Origin: JACPYG01 sp038063015
GTDB lineage: Bacteria; Patescibacteriota; Minisyncoccia; Minisyncoccales; Staskawiczbacteraceae
Length of the DNA: 25,422 nt
Direction of reading: 5' to 3'
Assembly (NCBI GenBank): GCA_038063015.1
Contig: JBBTVX010000015.1
Location: 1 to 25,422 of the forward strand
The notes under the pieces were generated by a model. The model was not told the origin of the DNA, did no database searches, and saw nothing but the letters and a program-made list of their open reading frames with translations. Shown here one piece after another: positions 16,387 to 25,325 of this stretch. Position 1 is the stretch's first letter, and the number at the start of each line of letters is the position of its first letter. Both the position numbers and the translations under genes were made by a program.

Positions 16387-17283
16387 ATGAATTTTCCTTT
16401 TATAAAATATTCAGCGGTTTACTACATCTTATTTGCCGTTTTAGTCATAGGGTCAATTTTGGCTCTGTTGATGTTCGGCTTAAAGTTCGGCATTGAATTT
16501 ACCGGCGGAAGCTCCATGGAGGTTGGATTTCTGGACCAGAGGCCGACAAATGAGCAAATTCAAAATAATTTATCCCAGCTTGATATAGGAGAAATTGTAA
16601 GCCAGCCAACGGAAAACAACGGCGTAATTTTGCAATTTAAGGGAGTTGACGAAGCAACGCACCAGCAGATGCTTTTAAAACTTTCAGAATTGTCAAAAGT
16701 TGAGGAAAGAAGTTTTGAATATATAGGCCCTTCTATCGGCCAGGAGCTGAAACAAAAAACAATGCTTTCCATATTTTTGGCTTTGCTTGCCATAACTATT
16801 TATATTGCCTTAGCTTTTAGAAAAGTGTCGCGGCCGGTTTCTTCTTGGAAATACGGAGTCGCTTCTTTAATAGCTCTTTTCCACGATATTTTAATTCCTT
16901 TAGGAGTTTTTGCTGTTTTGGGAAAGTTTTACAATGTGGAAATAACCATTCCAATTATTGCGGCCCTTTTAACTATTTTGGGTTTTTCTGTTCATGATAC
17001 AATAGTTATTTTTGATAGAATAAGAGAAAATATCTTAAGAAAAGGCATGGGTCAATTTGAAGAAACAGTAAACCTGAGCTTGAATCAAACGTTTGGCAGG
17101 TCAATAGGCACAGTGTTTACCACTTTGCTTGTTCTTATTTCTATATTCTTTTTTGGCGGACAAACCCTTAAATATTTTTCCTTAGCCCTAATAATAGGCA
17201 TAACATCAGGAGCTTATTCTTCAATTTTTATTGCCAGTCCATTATTGGTAAGCTGGCGCAAATGGGACGAGAAAAGAGCTTAA
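16387..17283 (+). CDS. secF: Protein translocase subunit SecF
   Basis: The 298-residue protein starts at the ATG 4 bp after secD; an upstream TTG in frame lies inside secD and is unlikely. The first membrane helix (about 9-31) leads into FGIEFTGGSSMEV, the SecF hallmark. A short periplasmic domain follows, then five membrane helices with FSVHDTIVIFDRIREN in the conserved fourth-helix region and NQTFGRSIGTVFTTLL. It works as a heterodimer with SecD. No terminator is visible after it, only 12 bp before the promoter of the next gene. Confidence 0.96.
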   Translation: MNFPFIKYSAVYYILFAVLVIGSILALLMFGLKFGIEFTGGSSMEVGFLDQRPTNEQIQNNLSQLDIGEIVSQPTENNGVILQFKGVDEATHQQMLLKLSELSKVEERSFEYIGPSIGQELKQKTMLSIFLALLAITIYIALAFRKVSRPVSSWKYGVASLIALFHDILIPLGVFAVLGKFYNVEITIPIIAALLTILGFSVHDTIVIFDRIRENILRKGMGQFEETVNLSLNQTFGRSIGTVFTTLLVLISIFFFGGQTLKYFSLALIIGITSGAYSSIFIASPLLVSWRKWDEKRA

Positions 17284-17295
17284 AGTTATTCACTA

Positions 17296-17324
17296 TTGAC
17301 ACCTAAAAGAAAAAATGGTAATAT
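17296..17324 (+). promoter_or_regulatory. Near-consensus promoter with extended -10
   Basis: A perfect TTGACA at 17296-17301, a 17-bp spacer and TAATAT at 17319-17324, preceded by TGG (the TGn extension), predict a strong promoter. The start would be near 17331, about 28 bases before the ATG at 17359. Confidence 0.8.
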
Positions 17325-17358
17325 TAAAAATAGTTAATTTAAAGTGAATTATAAGATT

Positions 17359-18387
17359 ATGAGCAAAGTTAATTACTCTCAATTATATCAAAAACTTATT
17401 AAAGGCCTTGCCCAAAAAACCAAAGATATCTTTGACCGTCGTTTTGGCGTAAAAACCGGCCAACAGGAAACATTAGAATCTATTGGCAAGTCTATGGATA
17501 TTACTAGAGAAAGAGTCCGCCAAATAGAGGAAGCCGGCTTTGCTTTTATTGAAAAACAAAACAAACCTCTTTTAGCGCAGACCTTTGAAGTCCTTGCCTC
17601 TTATTTTGAAGGCAAAGGAGGATTTAAAAGAGAAGATATCGCATTGGAAGAAATCGGGGGAAAAAATACAAAACCATATGTTTTGTTTTTATTAACCCTT
17701 GGAGAGCAGTTTTCCAGAGTTTGCGCGAAAAAGAATTTTTATTCTTTTTGGTCAATTATGAAAGAACCCGAAGCAAATGTTAAAGAGACATTGGCCGCGC
17801 TGGTTGGAGATATTGAGAAGCAGGGGAGCCCCTTGTTAAGGAAAGATTTTTTTGACAGTTTTGCTTTAAAAAGCAAATTGAGCAAAGAAGCGCTGTTGTC
17901 TTATTTTGAAGTTTCAAAAAAAATACAAGAAAACAAAGAAGGAAAAATCGGTTTAACCGATTGGCCGGAAATAAAACCAAGGGGAGTAAGAGACAAAGCA
18001 TTTTTAGTATTTAAAAAACATCAAAAACCCCTTCATTTTACAAAAGTGGCGGAAATGATTGACGAGTTTGAATATAATTTGCCCAATAAGAAAACTTATC
18101 CTCAAACAGTGCACAATGAACTTATTAAAGATTCAAGGTTTGTTTTGGTGGGCAGGGGAACCTACGCCCTGCAAGAATGGGGGTATAGTCCCGGCACAAT
18201 CAAAGACGTGATTGCCAAAGTTTTAGGAGAAAATAAAGAAGCTTTGCATAAAGATGATATTGTAAAAGAAGTTCTTTTGCAAAGAATGGTTGCTAAAAAT
18301 ACAGTGCTGATGAATTTAAATAATAAAAAGTATTTTCAAAAAGACCAAGAAGGAAAATATTTTTTAAGAAAAACGCAAACAGTTTAA
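17359..18387 (+). CDS. Sigma-region-4-like HTH plus HARE-HTH regulator
   Basis: The 342-residue protein starts at the ATG in MSKVNYSQ; an in-frame GTG 15 bp upstream is possible. Residues about 24-60 form a sigma70 region 4-type helix-turn-helix (DRRFG, then TLESIGKSMDITRERVRQIE), which normally reads the -35 box. A helical middle part follows, then at about 213-280 a HARE-HTH domain (KAFLVFKKHQKPLHFTKVAEMI to GRGTYALQEWGY), as in the RNA polymerase delta subunit. A second HARE-like repeat may follow (282-338). There is no region 2, so it is not a full sigma factor. It may be an RNA polymerase-associated regulator. It has a strong promoter and its own terminator, so it is monocistronic. Confidence 0.8.
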   Translation: MSKVNYSQLYQKLIKGLAQKTKDIFDRRFGVKTGQQETLESIGKSMDITRERVRQIEEAGFAFIEKQNKPLLAQTFEVLASYFEGKGGFKREDIALEEIGGKNTKPYVLFLLTLGEQFSRVCAKKNFYSFWSIMKEPEANVKETLAALVGDIEKQGSPLLRKDFFDSFALKSKLSKEALLSYFEVSKKIQENKEGKIGLTDWPEIKPRGVRDKAFLVFKKHQKPLHFTKVAEMIDEFEYNLPNKKTYPQTVHNELIKDSRFVLVGRGTYALQEWGYSPGTIKDVIAKVLGENKEALHKDDIVKEVLLQRMVAKNTVLMNLNNKKYFQKDQEGKYFLRKTQTV

Positions 18388-18419
18388 AAAACAATCCCGC
18401 CTAGGCGGGATTGTTTTTT
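18386..18419 (+). terminator. Perfect bidirectional rho-independent terminator
   Basis: A 34-bp perfect palindrome centred on CCTAGG has a GC-rich CAATCCCGCC stem with an A-run before it and a T-run after it. It begins within the stop codon of the HTH regulator, which it terminates, and can also work in the reverse direction. Confidence 0.93.
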
Positions 18420-18434
18420 AAATGCCATAGTTCA

Positions 18435-18473
18435 GGCCGAAATAAAATATTTTTAAAATATTTTATTTCGGCC
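18435..18473 (+). repeat. Perfect 19-bp inverted repeat upstream of the RHS gene
   Basis: The arm GGCCGAAATAAAATATTTT (18435-18453) is repeated exactly in inverse orientation at 18455-18473 with a single T between. No T-run follows, so it is not a standard terminator. It lies 21 bp before the RHS start and could be an operator, an mRNA hairpin limiting translation, or a mobile palindrome. Confidence 0.7.
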
Positions 18474-18494
18474 CAAGATAAAGATATAAATAAA

Positions 18495-21400
18495 ATGATT
18501 ATGGTTAAAAATCTAATAATAAAACTTGTTGCAACGGCGCTGGTTTTTATGTTTTTGTTTCAGCCATTGGCACTCGTGTCGGCCGAACAAATAGATGTCG
18601 GAGTTTTTCCGGGTTCAGATGATTCTCAGTCAAGCAGTCCGCCTGATAGTTCGTCCGACGCCGAAGACAGCGGCGAAGCCGCCGCTTTATCGCCTTCCCA
18701 GGACGATGGTAAAGATGACGAAAAAGACGTTAAAAAAGATAATGGAAAAGATAATTCAGCTGACCCTTCTGCGGAGGGCGAAGGTCCGGGGCGGGACAAC
18801 GGTCTGGCGCAACCAACAGCTCCCAGCGCTTCGCCAAACAACGCGTTAAAGCAAAATTTGCCGGAAATAGACAGGAATACAGGCGCTTTAACCTATAATT
18901 ACCCTATTTCCATTCCCCCGGGCAGAAATAATTTACAGCCGGAAATCGGATTGTCGTATAACAGCAACTCAAACGAACAAGATAGTATTTTCGGCTATGG
19001 CTGGACGTTGAATATTCCCCACATTAAGCGGCTTAATAAAAGCGGTTCCGACAAGCTTTACGACCCTCTCGCAGTTAATTATTATTATTCTTCTCTTGAC
19101 GGCGAGCTGACAGCGATTGATAGTTCTTCGTATATTGCCAGAACAGAAAACGGAAATTTTAATAAATATGTTTTTCAAAATAATCAATGGCTGGTAACTG
19201 CCAAAAACGGGACGCAGTATAAGTTTGGCTACGACGCCTCATCTCAGCAAAATGACCCGCAAAATCCGGGCAATGTGTACAAGTGGATGCTGCAGGAGAT
19301 AAGAGACACCAATGATAATTATATTTTTTATACTTATTTTAAAGATGGGGGCCAAATTTATCCATCGGTTATAAAATATACGGGCAGCGGAAGCGCCGAC
19401 GGCATTTTTGAAATTGATTTTTCCACAGAAGCAAGTCCAGACGCCACAAAAGATTATAATACAGGTTTTTCCGTAGCAACTAATTATCGCATAAATCAAA
19501 TAACAACTGTTGTAAACGGCAATTGGGTAAATAAATATGTTCTTGCTTATGAAAAAAATCAAGTTTCAGACAAATCTTTATTAAAATCAATAACGACATC
19601 TGGAAAAGACAGTGATGGAAACATCGTTTCTCTGCCGGCAACAAGTTTTAATTATCAAAGCGGAGGTTCTGGCTGGACAAAAACTTCTTTGTGGGAATTT
19701 CCAAGCTTGCCAGCCGGTGAAACTAATTGGCTATATCCCAACCCGCCTCCGCAGTTTACAGACCTTAATGGGGACGGTTTAACAGATCTTGTTTTAGTTG
19801 CCAGCCATTATTATCAAGGAAATGTTATTAAATACTACCAATACCTCAACAACGGAAACGGCTGGACCCAAACCTCTCTTTGGGATTTACCGTCTGATTT
19901 ACCAGCAGGTGAAACCTATTGGCAGTATCTCAGTGGCATACCTCCGCAGTTCACAGATTTAAACGGAGATGGTTTAACAGATCTTGTTTTAGTTGCCAGC
20001 CATTATCAATATGGTAATGTTTTAAAAGACTACCAATATCTCAACAACGGAAACGGCTGGACAAAAACTTCTTTGTGGGAATTTCCAAGCTTGCCAGCCG
20101 GTGAAACTANNNNNNNNNNNNNNNNNNNNNNNNNNNNNNNNNNNNNNNNNNNNNNNNNNNNNNNNNNNNNNNNNNNNNNNNNNNNNNNNNNNNNNNNNNN
20201 NNNNNNNNNTAGTTGCCAGCCATTATCAATATGGTAATGTTTTAAAAGACTACCAATATCTCAATGGCGCGTTAAAACAAGACCTGCTGAATAAAATAAT
20301 TTATCCGTACGGCGGAAACACAACAATTGAGTACAAAGCATCAACGCAATATAGAGACGATTCCGGAAGCCCGGCAAATAAAGCGCCTTATCCCATATTT
20401 ACCGTTTCGCAAATTACAAACAGCGACGGCGCTGGAAATAATTTCAATTTTTTCTACAATTATCAGGGCGGGCATTATTATTACAACGGACCTTTTGACA
20501 GGCAGTTCAGCGGTTACAAAACAGTTATTCAAACCGATGGCGCGGGCAATATTACTAAAACTTATTACCATACAGCCGACGAAAGCGATTCCGCGCTCGG
20601 CGAATATAATGACGAGTACTGGAAAATCGGCAAAGCGTACCGCGTTGAAATGACCGACAGCCCCGGCTATATTTATTCCAAAACAATTAACAAATGGGAT
20701 AGTTATGATTTGGGCAACGGTTCTAAATTTGTTAAATTATCGCAAACAATTAATGCCGCTCACGATGGCAATGCTACTCACCGCGATTCAGCCGAAAGTT
20801 ATGATTATGACAATAATACCGGAAACCAAATTCAAAAAATACAATGGGGCGAAGTTTTGGGAAACGACGATGGCTCATTTAGCGATATCGGAAGCGACAA
20901 ATTTACCACGGATTACGCCTACGCCTCTAATATAAGCGCCCATATTATCGGATTGCCTTCAAAGGTGGCGGTAGTTGACCAAAACGCGAATAAAGTCAAA
21001 GAGAGTAAATTTTATTATGACTTGCAGGATTCAGGCAGTGTTATAAAAGGCAATCTTACAAAACAAGAGGACTGGAAAACCGGGACCGCTTATATAAACA
21101 GCCAAAAAACTTATAACAATTACGGCTTGGCGACCGCGTCGATTGACCCGCGGGGAAAAACTACGCAATATGTTTACGACGGATATAATCTTTATCCGGT
21201 AGAAATAACCAACGCTTTAAACCAATCCGAACAGTATGCGTATAACTACTCTTCGGGACAAGTCGCGCAAAAAATCGACTCAAATAACAGGGTGTTTCAA
21301 TATATTTATGACGGATTGGGCAGATTAATAGAAGAAAAACAGCCGGATATCGCTGTTCCTTCCAATTTGGCAACTAAAAATACCTATATTTACACAGATA

Positions 21401-24400
21401 CCCCGGATGCGGTGAGCGTGAAAAAATTCAGTTATTTAGACGAATCAAATTTTGTTGAAATGTACACCTATTTTGACGGGCTTGGCCGAAAAATTCAGGA
21501 ACGGGCGGAAGCCGAGGGGTCAAACTTTAGCGTAAAAGATTATGCGTACGACAATCGCGGCCTGCTTGCAAAAGAATCTTTGCCTTATTTTTCAGTTGGT
21601 TCAGAGAGAACTTCTCCAACCAGCGACTCAACGCTTTACACGAATTACAGTTATGAAACGCTCGGCCGTCTGCGCGCCGCAATCAACGCAGTCGGCGTTA
21701 CTTCCAATAATTATAACGACTGGAATCTTATTGTGACGGACGCCAACGGCAAAGCAAAAGATTTACATAAAGACGGCTATGGCAATTTAGTCAAAGTAGA
21801 CGAACACAATGTTGGCAACACTTACAGCGTGTTATACGACTACAATTATTTGGGAAATATTATAAAGATTACCGACGCGCTTTCTAATGTCCGCAATTTT
21901 ACTTATGATAATTTAGGCCGCAGGTTAACCGCGGAAGATTTGCGCGCGCCGACAGACGCAACTTTTGGCGTTTGGACATACGCTTATGATGACGCGGGAA
22001 ACTTGACCCAAACCATTGACCCGAAAAATCAGACCGTTAATTATACTTACGATGACATAAACCGGCAGTTGACTGAAGACCACGCAGAGCGGACGCGGCC
22101 GAGCCCGAGGATTGAAGTCGCTTATACTTATGATAACGGCATAGATGGCGCTGGCCGCCTTACCGGCATCGCGTCTTCAAACTTTATTCAAAACAATGCC
22201 TATAACGCGTTAGGGCTTCTTGAAACCGAATCAAAAATTATCAACGATGAAACTTATTTAACTGCTTATGAGTACGACAGGCAGGGCAATCAAATTACTG
22301 TTGCCAATCCGGATGGTTCGCAAGTTAAAAATATCTATAACTCCGCTGGCCTGCTTGATAAAATTCAAAGAAAAGAAAGCGCGGACGCGGATTTTATTGA
22401 CGTAGCAAGCAACATTGATTACGCGCCAACCGGGCAGGCAACAGCAATTTCTTACGCCAATGGAGCGTCTACAACAAATAATTACGACGCCGCCAAGCTT
22501 TATCGGTTAAGCAATAAAATAACCACCATTGCCAACGGAATCCGCGGCCAGGATTTAACCTACACATACGACGCTGTCGGCAATATTATCGCAATAGTTG
22601 ACGCGTCAGCCACAGATTCGTCCAAAAATTCTCAATACGCGTATGATTATGCTTATCGCTTAACTTCGGCTTCCATAAGCAATTCAGCTCAAGGACAATC
22701 AGATTATACTTATAATTTTTCATACGACGCCATTGGCAATATCTTAAACAGGACTGAAACAATCGGGGCTAATTCCGCGGCAACCTATACTTATTTATAC
22801 GACGGAAGCGCTGGTTCTAATTATGCCAATCCGCACGCGGTTACCAGCATCAGCGACGGCGCAACCAGCGTTAGCTACATATATGACGAGAATGGCAATA
22901 TGACAGCGGAAGGCGCAAAATTATATGCCTTTGATTATAATAATCGTTTGGTCCAAAGCTCTATTCCCGACGATTCGGTTCCATCTCCAATCACCTCCAC
23001 ATTTTATCCGTTGCCAGGCGACGGCTCCATTTACCATAACAGCTCTAATTCGTGGATTACGGCCCATAATTCATTAAGCGGAACTTTATCCAACCACGCT
23101 AATACCGCTTTTAATGTGGGCGTTGGCAAGCTCAGGGTTAATTATCTAATTGAACGGGCTTTTATTCCGTTTAACACTTCCGCCCTGCCCGATAACGCGA
23201 TTATCAGCGATGTTAAATTGAAAGTATATGTTGAATCAAAGACAGACGACAACAACGACGCCAATGACTGGGTAAGCGTTGTGAGGCCATTTCAACCAAA
23301 CACCGCCCTTTTGACCAATCCTGATTATAGCAAGGCCGGAAACATCACCAACCCCATAGAAGGCAACGATGTTTCCGAACGCAAAGACATCACAGATGTT
23401 ATAGCTGGCCAGTATTTGATATTTAATCTCAATAACATAGGCAGGAGCTGGATTTCCAGGACCGGAGCGACCAAGCTTGGTTTGCGGGAAGGACACGACG
23501 CCAAAAACATCGCTTTTGTGAGAAATAGAGATAAATACAACAAGTTAAAAATACGGTCTTCTGAGTACACAGACACATCATCCGACCCAATCTTGGAAAT
23601 AACCTACACTGTTCCAGCCTCGCCAACCGTAATAACCTACGGCTACGACCCAGCCGGCCAAAGAGTAAAATTAGCCAACCAAAAAACCAAATCAACCACC
23701 TATTACCCAACCAAGTTTTACAACATAGACAACTCCGCCCCAACCCCGAAAGCCACAAAGCATGTCTTTGCAAACAGCGCGAACCTTGCTACAATACAAG
23801 GCAGGGGAGCGGAGGCAATGATTTACTACAACTCAGCCGACTCGCTAAACTCTTCTAGTATTATGACCGACTCCGCGGCCGCGCTCGTTGAAACACTAGA
23901 TTATTATCCCTTCGGAGGAATCAGGATAGACGTCAAACCCGCAGACAGCTCTTTTTCAGAACAAAGGAAATACATCGGCCAAGAGTTTGACGAGGCAACA
24001 GGCCTTAACTACCTCAACGCGAGGTACTACAACGCAGACATCGGACGATTCACCAGCCAAGACCCGATGTTTTGGAGCATTGACAAAGACTGGCTAACCG
24101 ACCCGCAAAACCAGAATAGTTATAGCTACGCGAGGAACAACCCGATTATTAGTAGCGACCCGAGCGGGTTAGAAAGTGTATTAGGAATAAGAGATGCTGC
24201 TGAGGTCGGTGCTCATGGTGACATAATTATATTTCCAGAAGATGGTGAAGATTTCAGTCAATATGGTAGCGGTCCAAATTATATTATTGCCGGTGGTCCT
24301 GACTATTCGTATAAACCATTCGGAAATCTTAAGGCAAATATCAGCAGCGCAAGTTTTAATCAATCAGATTATATTAAAATAATTCCGCTTGAAGGAGATT

Positions 24401-24840
24401 ATATTTCACCAGGCATGACTGTCCCTCAATATGATCAAGCATTGGCAAAAGCTGGTGATAATCTAAGTAAGCAAAATTTAGGGTCGTATTCTCCAACTGG
24501 CAGGCCCATTAGTCCATGGGCTAATTCTGGTAATGTATGGACACAGGTTATCTTAGATGCCGGCGGGAAAGTGCCGGAAATACAAAATAATTATCCTGCT
24601 CCTGGCTTATTCGGGTCAAATACAATACACCTGCCTCTTGGTTCTGGTAACTCCATGAATACTCCATGGTTTCCTGTAACCGTAGCCAAAAATGCTTACA
24701 ATGTAACCCAAAATGCTGTTGTTGCGACTGCGACTGCTGTAAAAAATACCGCGGTAGGCGTTAGCAACTATATCGGTTCGTCTATTAAATCGATTACTGC
24801 ACCGGCATCATCATTTTTAAATTCTTTAAAATTTAGATAA
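18495..24840 (+). CDS. Giant secreted RHS/YD-repeat protein, candidate polymorphic toxin (interrupted by gap)
   Basis: This is one gene read in two frames only because of the 100-N spacer; with 69 bp in the gap it is about 2104 residues. The start is ATG 18495 or 18501. A signal peptide ends near ALVSA. An acidic Ser/Asp/Lys-rich linker follows, then an SpvB-like start (LPEIDRNTGALTYNYPISIP, YGWTLNIPHIKR), FG-GAP repeats (DLNGDGLTDLVLV) and many YD repeats (YDGLGRL, YDNLGRR, YDAVGNI). An inserted beta domain (about 22990-23620) precedes the RHS core (YYPFGG, YIGQEFDEATGLNYLNARYY, GRFTSQDP, ending SDPSG). A 223-residue tip of different character follows. In known RHS toxins the shell holds and releases the C-terminal tip. 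Cell-surface adhesion is the alternative. Confidence 0.88.
19671..20263 (+). repeat. Tandem FG-GAP/VCBS-like repeats of 189-195 bp
   Basis: Units start at 19671, 19860 and 20055 with GGCTGGAC. Each codes for GWTxTSLWxx, PAGET, PPQFTDLNGDGLTDLVLVASH and YQYLN, 63-65 residues. The DLNGDGLTD loop is the calcium-binding type found in FG-GAP beta propellers. The third copy is broken by the assembly gap, and long identical stretches between copies explain the assembler's failure. Confidence 0.85.
20110..20209. other. Assembly gap (100 N)
   Basis: Exactly 100 N, a conventional placeholder of unknown true length. Flanks end in GGTGAAACTA and resume with TAGTTGCCAGCC, both matching the first repeat unit, where 69 bp lie between them. 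Confidence 0.97.
24169..24840 (+). other. Variable C-terminal tip of the RHS protein (candidate toxin domain)
   Basis: After the conserved DPSG junction the protein continues for 223 residues with no YD repeats. Visible features are AHGDIIIFPEDGEDF near the start, PGMTVPQYDQAL in the middle, and SPWANSGNVWTQVILDAGG, followed by a Gly/Pro-rich stretch and an Ala/Thr/Val-rich end (NAVVATATAVKNTAVGVSNY). There is no cysteine. I do not recognise the family with confidence. An early His and a later NSxxxW segment weakly resemble permuted papain-like folds (LRAT/YiiX/PPPDE), with Ser where Cys would be. Codon choice shifts here compared with the preceding core. Confidence 0.5.
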
Positions 24841-24847
24841 TAACCAT

Positions 24848-25282
24848 ATGATTATTAATACCAAAAATATTTTGGCTAGATGCTGGTCGGAAGTCAAAAA
24901 AATATTAAAGATTTATTTGTGGAGTTTTTTGGGGTTTTATGTGCCAATTCTCGTCACAATGAATATATTGGTTTCATTAAAATCTCGCGGACCGTTTGTT
25001 TGGATGAGTGTACTTCAATATATCAACTACTCATTATTTTTGATGATATATCCTTTTATTTTTGCTCCATTTGCAGTTGTTGTTCTCTATTTGTTATCAT
25101 TTTTAGACAAGAGAGTATCGAATGGGTGGTTTACATTTGGAGTCGGGGTATATTGTTTAATGATTGGAAAAATGAATCAAACAAGAAGCTTGTGGTTTAT
25201 AGTGAGCGTTGAACTAGCCTCGTTAATAATTGTATTGCTTGTCATGAATTTTAGAAAGATTGTCAGTAAGATTTTTCGTTAA
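24848..25282 (+). CDS. Small polytopic membrane protein, candidate immunity protein
   Basis: The 144-residue product is not similar to any family I recognise. It has four or five hydrophobic helices: about 21-45, 52-84 (long enough for one or two), 91-109 and 113-135. Short basic ends (EVKKILK, RKIVSKIFR) suggest both termini lie near the cytoplasmic face if the helix number is even. It starts 7 bp after the RHS stop with no ribosome-binding site, so it is probably translated by coupling. In RHS toxin loci the gene directly after the toxin tip usually encodes its immunity protein, and polytopic membrane immunity proteins are known. That role is inferred from position alone. Confidence 0.6.
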   Translation: MIINTKNILARCWSEVKKILKIYLWSFLGFYVPILVTMNILVSLKSRGPFVWMSVLQYINYSLFLMIYPFIFAPFAVVVLYLLSFLDKRVSNGWFTFGVGVYCLMIGKMNQTRSLWFIVSVELASLIIVLLVMNFRKIVSKIFR

Positions 25283-25325
25283 AATGTGTAATTGTGTAAT
25301 TGGTAATGTAAATGAATGTAAACAT

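Noticed and set aside
20101..20240. A true frameshift or second RHS gene starting at a GTG by the gap
   Set aside because: The frame change occurs across a 100-N placeholder; a gap length divisible by three, such as the 69 bp predicted from the repeat unit, restores one frame.
21161..21373. Minus-strand open frames opposite the RHS gene and elsewhere
   Set aside because: They have no recognisable domains or start signals and mirror real genes on the + strand.
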